This document shows positions 28,628-37,857 of a stretch of 64,000 nt of DNA, in pieces. The stretch is from Fusibacter ferrireducens (GTDB lineage Bacteria; Bacillota; Clostridia; Peptostreptococcales; Acidaminobacteraceae). The translations under genes were made by a program, and so were the position numbers. The notes below the pieces were generated by a model that was not told the origin of the DNA, ran no database searches, and worked only from the letters and a program-made list of their open reading frames with translations. The number at the start of each line of letters is the position of its first letter. Position 1 is the stretch's first letter. The stretch is taken from positions 124,001 through 188,000 of the forward strand of contig NZ_JADKNH010000010.1 of assembly GCF_015352425.1 (NCBI RefSeq). Reading direction: 5' to 3'.

Positions 28628-29575
28628 CTACAGTCTATCCAATGCACGTGCCACTTTTATAAGATCTTCTGTCAAGTGTTTTCTCTCTTGGGCAATCTTT
28701 TCTTGAGTCCATGTCATTAGGCCTTCACCTGATTTGAAGCCAAGTTTACCTTCACTCAACTTTTGGGATAGTATTGCTGCAGGTTTCGTGTCATTGCATA
28801 GGTCTTTAAATAGATACTCATGGATGGCATAAGTTAAATCTAGCCCTCCCATGTCCATGACACCCACAGGTGCCATAATACCAAGTCTCATGCCAAACCC
28901 ATATTTTATGGCATCATCTACAGCACTTGGTTCTGCAATACCTTGTTCAATAATATAAAGCGCTTCTCTGAATAAAGCATGTTGCATCCGATTTGCTAAA
29001 AATCCAGGCACATCCTTATTGACTATCACAGGTTTTTTCCCCGCTTCTTCTAAAAGCTCATGAACACGATTCACAGTATCCTCTGAAACAAACTCCGTCT
29101 TTATGACCTCCACAAGTGGAATCAAAAAAGGAGGATTCCAGAAATGTGTACCAATAATTCTCGATTTATTTTCAGAGGTTTCCGCAATCTCAGTGATGCT
29201 TATTGCTGAAGTGTTAGAAGCTAAAACCGTGTCTTCTGTGCACATTTCATCAAGCTTCTTGAAAAAATCCTGTTTAATACTTAAATCTTCAATAATGCAT
29301 TCAAAAATAATATCTGCAAAGGTTGCCCCTTCTTCTAAATTGTCAGTAGTTGATACATTGGCCATTATTGCATCCATTTTAGATCGGTCCACTACGCCAT
29401 TATTTGATAATATTTTCAAGGACTCATGCATTCTGCCAAGTGGATTAGATGTCTTATCTTGTTCACAAGAGTATATTAACTTTACAGGGTAATCTTTCAT
29501 GGCAAATAATAGTCCAATCCCTACTCCCATCGTTCCTGCACCAAGAATTGCAATATTTTTTAACTTTTTACTCAT
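28628..29575 (-). CDS. 3-hydroxyacyl-CoA / L-carnitine dehydrogenase-like enzyme
   Basis: 315-aa NAD-dependent dehydrogenase of the 3-hydroxyacyl family. The dinucleotide fold starts ILGAGTMGVGIGLLFA; catalytic Ser, His and Asn are in ASNTSAISITEI and GTHFWNPPFLIPLVEVI. The HFWNPP form and acidic active-site context resemble members acting on free hydroxy acids (carnitine, gulonate) as much as CoA thioesters. With the beta-keto acid cleavage enzyme nearby, oxidation of a 3-hydroxy acid to a 3-keto acid is the likely role. It follows the cyclase gene by 21 bp. Confidence 0.82.
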   Translation of the reverse strand: MSKKLKNIAILGAGTMGVGIGLLFAMKDYPVKLIYSCEQDKTSNPLGRMHESLKILSNNGVVDRSKMDAIMANVSTTDNLEEGATFADIIFECIIEDLSIKQDFFKKLDEMCTEDTVLASNTSAISITEIAETSENKSRIIGTHFWNPPFLIPLVEVIKTEFVSEDTVNRVHELLEEAGKKPVIVNKDVPGFLANRMQHALFREALYIIEQGIAEPSAVDDAIKYGFGMRLGIMAPVGVMDMGGLDLTYAIHEYLFKDLCNDTKPAAILSQKLSEGKLGFKSGEGLMTWTQEKIAQERKHLTEDLIKVARALDRL

Positions 29576-29596
29576 CTTAAAGTCCTCTTTATCTTT

Positions 29597-30406
29597 TTAG
29601 TATACGCCCCATTTGTATTCTCTCTTTTCAACTCCAGGCACTAGATCATCTTCATCAATAAATGCAACCATTCTTACGATTGATCCATCACCTTTCCACC
29701 ATCTGAGTGGGAATGCCGAAATAACACATCTTCTTCCTGTGACCATTTCAATATCACCACCAACATTTTCAAATCCCATGACATTGTTTCTCAACAGTAC
29801 ATCATGTACAGGTTCCCATTCTGGGAAATCTTGAATAGGCGGATGACCAAACATTTCTGTGTATTCTTTAATTAATCTTGGCACAAATGGACCCGGACCG
29901 TGATCAATCATATAAGTGTAACAAGGATGATCGATTGCTTGACAGTCAATACCCATGCCCTTAACTTTTTTATCCACTAACCAACGACCTGCCTCAATGC
30001 TCAATCCAGGGCTGTACATGAAATAGTCGTCATTTTCTCCCCAACGCTTATGTGTCCCTGTGTTGATGATAACAATATCTCCTTCTCTAATTTCTGGTGT
30101 GGCATTTTCTAAATCTTCCACTGTTATGAGTTCCCATTTTTTCTTAGGAATGCTCACAATAACAGCATCGCCATAATAGTTTTCAAGAGGTAATTCATGT
30201 GTATAAGCCGACTCTGGAATAACATGAGAAGGTGAATCCGCATGTGTGCTATTGTGCATATGAAAATTATTAAAAGTTTGAAGAAGTCTATAATGTCTTG
30301 GCATATAATTGACTCTCTCAATTGTAAAATCACTATCTGCAGAAGGCCACAATGGTCCTCCTTGACCAAATGGATGTGATAAATCAACTAAAACTGTTTT
30401 TCCCAT
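29597..30406 (-). CDS. cyclase-family (kynurenine formamidase-like) metal hydrolase
   Basis: 269-aa member of the cyclase superfamily, metal-dependent amidases or lactonases. The metal motif HxxTHxDxPxH appears as MHNSTHADSPSH, and GIDCQAIDHPCYTYMIDHG is the second active-site segment. First gene of the minus-strand operon cyclase-dehydrogenase-90aa-larC-larB, under a sigma-54 promoter. It probably opens a cyclic amide or lactone, or hydrolyses an N-acyl group, before oxidation. Substrate unknown. Confidence 0.82.
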   Translation of the reverse strand: MGKTVLVDLSHPFGQGGPLWPSADSDFTIERVNYMPRHYRLLQTFNNFHMHNSTHADSPSHVIPESAYTHELPLENYYGDAVIVSIPKKKWELITVEDLENATPEIREGDIVIINTGTHKRWGENDDYFMYSPGLSIEAGRWLVDKKVKGMGIDCQAIDHPCYTYMIDHGPGPFVPRLIKEYTEMFGHPPIQDFPEWEPVHDVLLRNNVMGFENVGGDIEMVTGRRCVISAFPLRWWKGDGSIVRMVAFIDEDDLVPGVEKREYKWGVY

Positions 30407-30472
30407 AATTGTTCTCCTTTTTCATAACTATAGAATTTTTAATAAATTTTTATTGTTCAACCTTATTACAAA

Positions 30473-30488
30473 GCAATTAGCATGCCAA
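30473..30488 (-). promoter_or_regulatory. sigma-54 promoter of the cyclase-lar operon
   Basis: Minus strand TTGGCATGCTAATTGC, exact GG-N10-GC, 67 bp before the cyclase start. Confidence 0.85.
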
Positions 30489-30582
30489 AATGAACCTCCT
30501 TGACTAAAATGACTATACTCGCTCAAAATGCAGATTCTCTTGTTTCCTTTCCGATTTTCTATTTTAACTCATCTGTCCATTT

Positions 30583-30619
30583 TGTTGCATTACGGAAATA
30601 ATGTTGCGTAGATGCACTT
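30583..30619. promoter_or_regulatory. paired enhancer sites of the cyclase-lar operon
   Basis: TGTTGCATTACGGAAATA (30583-30600) and TGTTGCGTAGATGCACTT (30602-30619), two degenerate copies of TGTTGC-N6-GCAACA starting 19 bp apart. The same motif pair with the same 19-bp step occurs at 34787-34823. They lie about 100 bp from the promoter and just before the activator gene. Confidence 0.6.
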
Positions 30620-30697
30620 GTTGTTTGATAATACAATCAAATTTTGATATACTTAAAAACAGATAAAAACATTTTTTTGATTTAGAAAGGGTACTCT

Positions 30698-32224
30698 ATG
30701 GACCAAGTATTGGCAATCAACAGCGTCTGTAATAAAATAACCGGAAATCTGCCCTCAATTGATGATCCCAAAGCAAAGCACTTGCTTGAAGAGATTCTGA
30801 ATGACCTACAAGTTTTTCTCGACAAAGGTATCGATTTTAAAGAAGTTGTAGATAATCTTGACGATAGTATTCTTATAACTGATAGCAAAGGTAAAATTTT
30901 GTATATTAATCCTTCTTATGAAAAAAATACTGGTATATCGGCAGTTGAAGTACTCCATCGATATATTAAGGACATTCTCGACGAAGGCAATCTTTTTACT
31001 GGCGGTGCTACACTTGATGTCATTGAATCTAAAAAGAAAGTTCTAAGACTTTCAACCGTTGTCAAATATAATCCACCTCGCGTGGCTTATGCAATTGGCG
31101 TTCCAGTTTTTGATGATCAAAATCAGCTCAAACAGATTATTGTCAACAGCAGACCGATCTTGTCGCTAAAAGCACTCCAAGATGATTATGCACGATTTTT
31201 AGAAGAGGCAAAATCGATTCAAGAAATCGACACTATAAAGATCATCACAAATTCAAACCAAGATATGGATCGTCTGGCTAAGCGCATGGTTGGTTCTAGT
31301 CAAACTGTTGAAAACATATGGAAAATCATTAGATTAATCGCTAACACAGATGCCACTGTTCTCATCACAGGTGAATCAGGCGTCGGTAAAGAAGTTGTTG
31401 CGGATGAAATCTATTTTAACAGCGACCGCTTTGACAAACCTTTCGTCAAAGTTAATTGCGCATCCATTCCCTCAAATTTATTGGAGTCTGAATTGTTCGG
31501 CTATGAAAAGGGCGCATTTTCAGGGGCAAATACTAATGGTAAAACAGGGCTCTTCGAGCTTGCAAATCACGGCATTATATTGTTGGATGAGATTGGCGAT
31601 ATGCCTCTTGACTTACAAGCTAAACTTCTAAGAGTCATTCAAAATAGAGAGATCACAAGGGTAGGCGGTACCAAACCCATTACTTTAGACATTCGTATTA
31701 TTGCTTCTACAAATAACAATTTAAAAGAGAAGATCGCCGAGGGAACGTTTAGAAGTGATTTATATTATCGCCTAAATGTTATTCCAATCTATTTAGAGCC
31801 TCTGCGTGCACACATTGAGGATTTGGAACTCTTATGCGAACATTTCATCAATATATTCAGTCAAAAGCACAATCGGTCACTAAAACTCAGCAAAAGCAAC
31901 CTGAACATTATGAAAATGTATAACTGGCCAGGTAATGTTCGCGAACTTGAAAATATTATTGAATACTTGGTGATCTGTTGCTCAGGCAACGCCGAGGTTG
32001 ACAATGATATGCTCAAAAGCATTCTCGGACTTTCTAAGAGCGAAGTCTCATCAAAGGCCTTTGATTTGACCAAATCTGTAGAACAATTTGAAAAACAGCA
32101 GATTGAAAAGGTATTAAGCATAACAAGCAACCTTAGAGAAGCCGGCGAACTTTTGAACATTAATGCTTCAACAATCAGTCGAAAAATTAAGCAATATGGC
32201 ATTGAATATTCTAAAAGTCGCTAA
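30698..32224 (+). CDS. sigma-54-dependent activator of the beta-keto acid cluster
   Basis: 508-aa enhancer-binding protein with one PAS domain (about 45-150; [20 protein letters not shown]), an AAA+ domain with GESGVGKE and LLDEIGD, and the C-terminal [23 protein letters not shown]. The sigma-54-contacting loop reads GAFSGA instead of GAFTGA. Its central position among three sigma-54 promoters with a shared enhancer motif makes it their likely activator. Confidence 0.92.
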   Translation: MDQVLAINSVCNKITGNLPSIDDPKAKHLLEEILNDLQVFLDKGIDFKEVVDNLDDSILITDSKGKILYINPSYEKNTGISAVEVLHRYIKDILDEGNLFTGGATLDVIESKKKVLRLSTVVKYNPPRVAYAIGVPVFDDQNQLKQIIVNSRPILSLKALQDDYARFLEEAKSIQEIDTIKIITNSNQDMDRLAKRMVGSSQTVENIWKIIRLIANTDATVLITGESGVGKEVVADEIYFNSDRFDKPFVKVNCASIPSNLLESELFGYEKGAFSGANTNGKTGLFELANHGIILLDEIGDMPLDLQAKLLRVIQNREITRVGGTKPITLDIRIIASTNNNLKEKIAEGTFRSDLYYRLNVIPIYLEPLRAHIEDLELLCEHFINIFSQKHNRSLKLSKSNLNIMKMYNWPGNVRELENIIEYLVICCSGNAEVDNDMLKSILGLSKSEVSSKAFDLTKSVEQFEKQQIEKVLSITSNLREAGELLNINASTISRKIKQYGIEYSKSR

Positions 32225-32255
32225 ACATTAAGCCAACCCTCAGATTGCAACAACA

Positions 32256-32544
32256 TTTGAGCCACCCTTTGGTGCCTCAAACCGATTTTCGCTGACGCTG
32301 TTTGAGGTTGAACATCCCTCAGCACAGCTTTCGGCTCAAAGCTTACATACAACAACATTTGAACCATCTTTCGATGCCTCAAACCGATTTTCGCTGACGC
32401 TGTTTGAGGTTGAACATCCCTCAGCACAGCTTTCGGCTCAAATCTTGCATACAACAACATTTGAACCATCTTTCGATGCCTCAAACCGATTTTCGCTAAC
32501 GCTGTTTGAGGTTGAACATCCCTCAGCACAGCTTTCGGCTCAAA
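32256..32544. repeat. three tandem copies of an 85-nt structured element, 102-bp period
   Basis: Copies at 32256-32340, 32358-32442 and 32460-32544. Each has outer arms TTTGAGCC (or TTTGAACC) and GGCTCAAA, inner arms CCTCAAAC and GTTTGAGG, and an alternative stem TGAGG/CCTCA. They lie between the convergent activator and alcohol dehydrogenase genes. Further single copies are at 43142-43219 and 51187-51271, all in the same orientation. Confidence 0.85.
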
Positions 32545-32559
32545 TCTTGTTGTTTTAAT

Positions 32560-32593
32560 AAAGGGCAGTATTGATTTTACAATACTGTCCTTT
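32560..32593. terminator. bidirectional rho-independent terminator
   Basis: AAAGGGCAGTATTG and CAATACTGTCCTTT form a 14-bp stem (one mismatch), T-rich on both exits, just after the alcohol dehydrogenase stop. Confidence 0.85.
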
Positions 32594-32607
32594 ATTATTT
32601 ATTTCTT

Positions 32608-33777
32608 TTAAGGGGTTTCAACCTTAGTTATAGCTGTGAATATAGTTGCTGAATCTTCTGGATAAATGGGCTCCAACCCATTCCCCACGTATTTAGTATC
32701 ATTAGAATACACAAGATCTATTAGTTTATCGATATCAACGTTGCCATTAAAGTAGTTTTTAAATTGTATAGGTGCACCCAATTGCTCAAAGAAAATCTGC
32801 ATTTTTCGGATGCCACTTTGAATGTCATCTGTATTAAAAACGCGCTCAAAGAAACATTTAAAACGCAATTCGTGCTTATGACTTACATGCTGACACCAAG
32901 CTGGCATTACTAGCGCTAATGCACCTCCATGTGGAATATTGTAAGCCACAGTTAAGGCATGCGCTAGCTGATGACAGGCAAAATCACCACCTGGACCAAG
33001 CATATTGCTATGTGCTACTGTGGCAGACCACATCATTTCATCTCTAAAACTTTTATCCTCGGGATTTTCAATAAACTGATTACCTATGTTTACCAAATTG
33101 ATCATAGTTGCTTCACAAAGCGCATCCCACAGTTTACAATCTCGAGTTAAGTCAAAATATCGTTCAAAACAATGCGAAAAAATATCGACAATGGCAATTG
33201 CGGTTTGATAGCGAGGCAGTGAATAGGTGAGTTCAGGATTTAATATAGAGAGTTTTGGTATGAGCAATTCATTTGAAATAGCCACTTTTTTCTTTAGAGT
33301 ATAATTGGAGATTACAGCTGTGCCATTTGCTTCGCTGCCTGCTGCAGGCAATGTCACAATTGTTGCAATATTAAGAGCATCCTTGGATATAAACTCTGGT
33401 CTGTTCAAATTTTCCCATAGATCTCCTTCGATATTTTTGCCGATGCTAATGATCTTTGCAGAATCAATAACACTACCGCCACCAATGGCAAGTATTGTAT
33501 CGATATTCTCCTCTCGGCACTTTTGAATCCCAGTGTTGCACAATTCAACTGAAGGATTGGATTGAACTCCACCTAAGCAACTAAATCTAATGCCTTCACT
33601 TTCTAACGATTTGGTTACCTCGTCTAACAACCCATTTAACACGATGCGTGTGCTTCCATAATGTATCAGTACATGCTTTGCAAAGGGCTTCAAATAGTTT
33701 CCAATTGTTTTATGCTTTTCTTTGCCAAATATGATCTTTGTGGGCATTGAATATTGAAATGCTTTCATAATCACCAT
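32608..33777 (-). CDS. iron-containing alcohol dehydrogenase (butanol dehydrogenase-like)
   Basis: 389-aa group-III alcohol dehydrogenase reducing an aldehyde or ketone with NAD(P)H. NAD loop LAIGGGSVIDSAK; metal ligands in AIVDIFSHCFERYF, FACHQLAHALTVAYNIPHG. It follows the cleavage enzyme by 35 bp and is co-transcribed with it. The start may be the ATG at 33777 or at 33768; ribosome-site spacing does not decide. It may reduce a semialdehyde from the pathway; the substrate is unknown. Confidence 0.88.
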   Translation of the reverse strand: MVIMKAFQYSMPTKIIFGKEKHKTIGNYLKPFAKHVLIHYGSTRIVLNGLLDEVTKSLESEGIRFSCLGGVQSNPSVELCNTGIQKCREENIDTILAIGGGSVIDSAKIISIGKNIEGDLWENLNRPEFISKDALNIATIVTLPAAGSEANGTAVISNYTLKKKVAISNELLIPKLSILNPELTYSLPRYQTAIAIVDIFSHCFERYFDLTRDCKLWDALCEATMINLVNIGNQFIENPEDKSFRDEMMWSATVAHSNMLGPGGDFACHQLAHALTVAYNIPHGGALALVMPAWCQHVSHKHELRFKCFFERVFNTDDIQSGIRKMQIFFEQLGAPIQFKNYFNGNVDIDKLIDLVYSNDTKYVGNGLEPIYPEDSATIFTAITKVETP

Positions 33778-33812
33778 TCTTTCATTACTTCATCTAGATA
33801 TATGGACTGCCT

Positions 33813-34661
33813 CTATTTTAGACCTAATATCTCTCGAGCTTCATCAGGTGTTGCCAATTGTTTATTTGCAAGCTTTGCCAAATCAGCAATACGCGTTACG
33901 AATTGAGCATTGGATTTAGCAAGTTCGCCTTTATTAAAGTAGACATTATCTTCAAACCCTGTTCTGATATTACCACCTAATGACAGTGCCGCAAGTGTGA
34001 TTTCCATAGCCCCTTTCCCAATACCAAATGTACCCCATGTGCAATTTTCAGGCAAGTGATTGACAACATATAAGAGACTCTCTACATTAGCCTCAAGGCC
34101 TCCTGGTGCACCCAAACAAATTTGAAAGTGCAACGGCGCTTTTAAAATGCCTTTTTTGAGATAGTATAGTGCCGTATTTAACATACCCATATCAAAAACC
34201 TCAATTTCTGGTTTAACCCCTACTGCTTGCATCTTCAAGCCTAATTTTTCTAAAAATTGCGGCTCGTTTACAAAGACACTTGAATGCAACCAATTCATTG
34301 TACCCGCATCAAAAGAAGCTAATTCTGGTCTAAGATTTACAAAAGGCATCATCCTCTCTTCATCGGTAACATTGGGTGCGCCAGATGTGGTTAGATTCAA
34401 TATTATAGGGCACATTGCCTCACGAACTAAATTAACCGTCTCTGTGAATTTATCTATGTTCATGGTTGGGTTATCCTGATCATCTCTCACATGTATATGC
34501 GCTACAGCCGCCCCTGCTTTGTAACATTCGATGATTGAATCTGCAAGTTCTCTGGGTTGCGTTGGTAAATTTGGATTATCAGCCTTTGTTGGTACTGCAC
34601 CGCATACAGCCGCAGTGACAATGACTTTATCTTTTGCATTTGCTCTTCTTGTTTCAAACAT
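33813..34661 (-). CDS. beta-keto acid cleavage enzyme (BKACE, DUF849)
   Basis: 282-aa zinc enzyme that condenses a beta-keto acid with acetyl-CoA and splits it into acetoacetate and a shorter acyl-CoA. The family was defined by lysine-fermentation Kce. Zinc histidines are in AAVAHIHVRDD and the glutamate in RTGFEDNVYF. Other lysine-fermentation genes are absent, so another substrate, for example a dehydrocarnitine-like or amino keto acid, is likely. First gene of a two-gene operon under a sigma-54 promoter. AAAAGGAGG precedes the ATG. Confidence 0.92.
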   Translation of the reverse strand: MFETRRANAKDKVIVTAAVCGAVPTKADNPNLPTQPRELADSIIECYKAGAAVAHIHVRDDQDNPTMNIDKFTETVNLVREAMCPIILNLTTSGAPNVTDEERMMPFVNLRPELASFDAGTMNWLHSSVFVNEPQFLEKLGLKMQAVGVKPEIEVFDMGMLNTALYYLKKGILKAPLHFQICLGAPGGLEANVESLLYVVNHLPENCTWGTFGIGKGAMEITLAALSLGGNIRTGFEDNVYFNKGELAKSNAQFVTRIADLAKLANKQLATPDEAREILGLK

Positions 34662-34700
34662 ATTTTATATTGCCTCCTTTTAGTATACTCATATCATTTC

Positions 34701-34716
34701 GCAAAATACATGCCAA
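34701..34716 (-). promoter_or_regulatory. sigma-54 promoter of the BKACE-ADH operon
   Basis: Minus strand TTGGCATGTATTTTGC, exact GG-N10-GC, 40 bp before the BKACE start. Confidence 0.85.
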
Positions 34717-34786
34717 AATTTATTCGTTTAGATATCACTATATTGCTTTGTTCATCAAGTTCCATGTACCGAAATCATTTCATTTT

Positions 34787-34823
34787 TGTTGCGTATGCGC
34801 AACATTGTTTCGTCAATGCATCA
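34787..34823. promoter_or_regulatory. paired enhancer sites shared by two divergent sigma-54 promoters
   Basis: TGTTGCGTATGCGCAACA (34787-34804) is the best TGTTGC-N6-GCAACA palindrome; TGTTTCGTCAATGCATCA (34806-34823) is a weaker second copy starting 19 bp later. They lie about 75 bp from each promoter. Confidence 0.7.
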
Positions 34824-34896
34824 TTTTGATATCAAAAAAATCTTTCTCCCTCAAAGAAAAGTTCTAATTTCAACACATATATCCAAACCTCTATTT

Positions 34897-34912
34897 CGGC
34901 ACGATAATTGCA
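34897..34912 (+). promoter_or_regulatory. sigma-54 promoter of the DUF362 gene
   Basis: CGGCACGATAATTGC, exact GG-N10-GC, about 50 bp before the start at 34960, divergent from the BKACE promoter. Confidence 0.8.
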
Positions 34913-34959
34913 ATATAGTATGGCATGTTCCAAAACACATTTTGAAAGGAGATTATAAC

Positions 34960-36225
34960 ATGACTAAATCAATAGTCGCTATTGCCAAAGATCCAGATAT
35001 TCAAGTTATGGTGGATCAAGTACTCAACGAGCTAGGTGGCGCTAACACACTGATCCGAAAAAATTCAACTGTAATCTTAAAACCCAATGCGGGCCATTTA
35101 GGGGCACCCGGTACAAGCATCAATACGAATCACAATTTCTTACGAGCTGTTATTCGTGCTGTTAAAGCAGCAGGTGCAAAACGCATTGTAGTTGGAGAGG
35201 CAGCTGCAATTGGGTGTAATACGATGGAATGTTTTGAATCTGCGGGACATGCACAAGTTGCAAGAGAAGAAGGCGTGGAATTATATGACATCAAATCTGA
35301 TCCAGATTTAATCAAAGTACAAATCAGAGATGCAAGATCAGAGATTAAACATGTGATGCTCCCAAGACTTTTATTGGAAGCTGAACACATCATAAACTTA
35401 CCTGTATTTAAATCCCATGCAAGTATGGTTTTCAGTTGTGCACTTAAAAATATTAAAGGCGTTGTACAAGACAAAGTGCATTATGAAATGCATAGAACGA
35501 ACTTAGCAATGGCAATGATGGATATTTGGGCAGTTGTAAAAGCAGACTTAACCATTGCAGACCTCATTTATCCCGCTGAAGGTTTTGGACCTCATTCAGC
35601 AGTACCTTTGGATTTTGGATGTGTTGTTGCCAGCAAAGACCCTGTTGCATTAGATGCCACAGCATGCCGTATGGTAGGTTTAGATATATCCATGGTTGAT
35701 TACTTTGAAGCCGCAAGAGAGCGTGGTCTTGGCACAAGTGATGAAAATAATATCATCATAAAAGGCAAAACAATAGATGAAGTTTATAAAAAAATGTGGT
35801 TACCATACCTTGAAAAATTTGACACTTGGCCAGAATACAACATCATGCATGAAAATTCATGTTCTTCTTGTCAATCGCTGGTTGCTTTTACTATGGAAAA
35901 ATTAAAGGCACTTGGTGAATATGATAAAAATCAAGATGCTGTTATCGTATTAGGCGCTAAGAAAGAAATTCCTGAAGATATACCACCAGAAAAATTGATC
36001 TTATGCGGTAACTGTACTGCAAAATATCGTAATCGTGGTGTTGCTGTACACGGTTGTCCACCCTCTGAGCCTCATATTGCATGGGCTATTATCGATCGTA
36101 TGGATCAAACAGAAATTGGACCTGGATTTAGAGAACGTATGGCTGCTGAAGAACCTATTTGGAATGCCTATATTGATAAAATTGTTGAAGAAAAGCGCAA
36201 AACAACTCCATCTAAGGACAAATAG
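34960..36225 (+). CDS. DUF362-family protein with C-terminal cysteine cluster
   Basis: 421-aa DUF362 protein. The core contains VILKPNAGHLGAPGTSINTN, INLPVFKSHASMVFSCALKN and GPHSAVPLDFGCVVASKDP. The C-terminal ~130 aa carry CSSCQ, CGNC and HGCPP motifs that may bind a metal or Fe-S centre. The frame opens upstream, but AAAGGAG precedes the ATG at 34960. Function of the family is poorly known. Being co-regulated with the cluster, it may be a redox enzyme or a client of the LarB/LarC cofactor; both ideas are inference. Confidence 0.82.
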   Translation: MTKSIVAIAKDPDIQVMVDQVLNELGGANTLIRKNSTVILKPNAGHLGAPGTSINTNHNFLRAVIRAVKAAGAKRIVVGEAAAIGCNTMECFESAGHAQVAREEGVELYDIKSDPDLIKVQIRDARSEIKHVMLPRLLLEAEHIINLPVFKSHASMVFSCALKNIKGVVQDKVHYEMHRTNLAMAMMDIWAVVKADLTIADLIYPAEGFGPHSAVPLDFGCVVASKDPVALDATACRMVGLDISMVDYFEAARERGLGTSDENNIIIKGKTIDEVYKKMWLPYLEKFDTWPEYNIMHENSCSSCQSLVAFTMEKLKALGEYDKNQDAVIVLGAKKEIPEDIPPEKLILCGNCTAKYRNRGVAVHGCPPSEPHIAWAIIDRMDQTEIGPGFRERMAAEEPIWNAYIDKIVEEKRKTTPSKDK

Positions 36226-36459
36226 TTAAAATTGAGTTGTTTCTATTTCCTTTTTTAAAAAATTGACACTTTTAATTTAAGACCTGAAGTAATAAAATAT
36301 AAGTCTACTAATACTATTAAAAAGATAAATACTAGTGTACTAATTTTGATTTTTTATGTCATAAATTTGACAAGGTTAATCTGTTATGGAAATTCAATTT
36401 TGGTTTATTCATTTTTTATAGTATATAGCGATATATGATTATAGGGAGAGGTACTTATT

Positions 36460-37788
36460 ATGGGATTTGAAAATGAAAATATAGCACAGGTTAGAGTTGA
36501 AAAAGTGAAATTGCAAAGTGAAAATACAAATTTAAAATTTGGAAAAGCGGGTTGGGGGATTATTTTATACTGCATGGCAATGTTCTTTTTTCTCATTGGA
36601 TTTTCGATCGATGGATTGAATATTGTTGCGCCGGCTTTTGCTGCTGCTCATAATCTTGAATACTCAAGCGTTCTGGGCATGGCAACTTACGCTGGTTTTG
36701 CCGGCTTATTTGGCTACTATATCTTAGGCCGTATCAACGTTAGCTTGGGCCCTAGAATCACTTCTGGTATCTGCTTGATTGGCTCTGGCTTATCCTATAT
36801 ATTCTATGGTAGAGCACAGACATTATTCCAATATGCTGTTGGTCTCGTTCTAGTTGTAAGTTTTATTAATGGTGCAAGTTATATTGCCGGTGGTTCACTT
36901 GTGGCACAATGGTTTCCCAAGAAAAAAGGACTAGTAAATGGTTTAACCACTATGGGCCATAACATGGGTTCTGCTTTTTATGTGCCACTTATTGCGCTTT
37001 TAATCGGTAAATTCGGCTTAGAAAATGGTACAACGATCACAGCAGTTGTTGCTATGATTCTCGGCGTAATTGGTTTATTAATGATTCGAGATACACCTGC
37101 TGAGAGAGGACAATATCCTGATAACGTCTCAAAAGAAGTTTACGAAACTGAATATTTCACAGAAAACGTTGATGAAAAAACGATCTGGACAGTTCCAAAA
37201 TTATTAAAGACAAAAGAAACGTGGATGGTTGCTCTCGTTATTGGGATAAATCAGCTAGTTACAACAGGTGTTATGAGTCAAATGGTCATCCGAAATATCG
37301 GTCTTGGATTTACGCAAAGTAAAGCAATCGGCTTAATGACAGTTTGTGCTGTAATTGGTGTCGGTGGTAGCTATATGTACGGATGGTTAGATCAAAAGTT
37401 TGGCGTCAAAAAAGCAATTATCATTTTCTTATTGTGGTATTCTGCAGCACTTGGTCTCAACATTACAGAGAACATTACATTGGTTTATGTCTCAGTTCTT
37501 ATGGTTGGTATCTCAATTGGTGGCGCTGCTAACTTTATTATCTCTTTACCTGCATCCGTTTTTGGAAGACATGGCTTTGCAAAAGCAAATTCTGTTGTCT
37601 TTCCAATTATGAGCGCAATATTATTTTCAAATTATGTTATCAATGCACAAGCTATTAAAATTACGGGTAGCTTACGAGGTGCTTATGTTGTATTCTTATG
37701 CTTTCTACTGATCAATATCTTTTTCGTGAGTTTAATTGACGTTAGAAAATATAATAAAGATTACAAAGTTGAAGATGAAGTCATTTAA
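36460..37788 (+). CDS. MFS transporter (OFA-like), probable substrate importer
   Basis: 442-aa major facilitator with about 12 hydrophobic segments after a ~30-aa cytoplasmic N-terminus. Loop 2-3 motif region YILGRINVSLGPR and the GLVNGLTTMGHNMGSAFYVP segment resemble oxalate/formate-antiporter-type carriers of organic anions. It is downstream of the DUF362 gene (234-bp gap) and before the thiolase. Substrate presumably that of the cluster. AGGGAGAGG precedes the ATG. Confidence 0.85.
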   Translation: MGFENENIAQVRVEKVKLQSENTNLKFGKAGWGIILYCMAMFFFLIGFSIDGLNIVAPAFAAAHNLEYSSVLGMATYAGFAGLFGYYILGRINVSLGPRITSGICLIGSGLSYIFYGRAQTLFQYAVGLVLVVSFINGASYIAGGSLVAQWFPKKKGLVNGLTTMGHNMGSAFYVPLIALLIGKFGLENGTTITAVVAMILGVIGLLMIRDTPAERGQYPDNVSKEVYETEYFTENVDEKTIWTVPKLLKTKETWMVALVIGINQLVTTGVMSQMVIRNIGLGFTQSKAIGLMTVCAVIGVGGSYMYGWLDQKFGVKKAIIIFLLWYSAALGLNITENITLVYVSVLMVGISIGGAANFIISLPASVFGRHGFAKANSVVFPIMSAILFSNYVINAQAIKITGSLRGAYVVFLCFLLINIFFVSLIDVRKYNKDYKVEDEVI

Positions 37789-37804
37789 AAAACTAACTTA
37801 TAGC

Positions 37805-37833
37805 AGAAGGTCTGTCCATTGTGCAGACCTTCT
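37805..37833 (+). repeat. hairpin between MFS gene and thiolase
   Basis: AGAAGGTCTG/CAGACCTTCT, 10-bp perfect stem and 9-nt loop, followed by ATTATAAT rather than a T-run. Probably a partial terminator or mRNA processing site. Confidence 0.5.
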
Positions 37834-37857
37834 ATTATAATGTGGGAGGTACAAAAT

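Noticed and set aside
32221-32529. A 102-codon open frame on the minus strand with a 34-aa internal repeat
   Set aside because: It is created by the 102-bp period of the intergenic element (a multiple of three). No ribosome site, and the same sequence elsewhere is not in an open frame.
32256-32544. CRISPR array
   Set aside because: Three 85-nt repeats separated by about 17 nt of conserved sequence, no unique spacers and no cas genes.
33813-34661. BKACE as part of a lysine-fermentation pathway
   Set aside because: No lysine aminomutase, diaminohexanoate dehydrogenase or 3-aminobutyryl-CoA lyase genes are in the window.
34960-36225. DUF362 protein as the missing LarA
   Set aside because: Motifs are those of DUF362 with cysteine clusters and not the lactate racemase (DUF2088) signature. 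Only a possible client role is kept as speculation.
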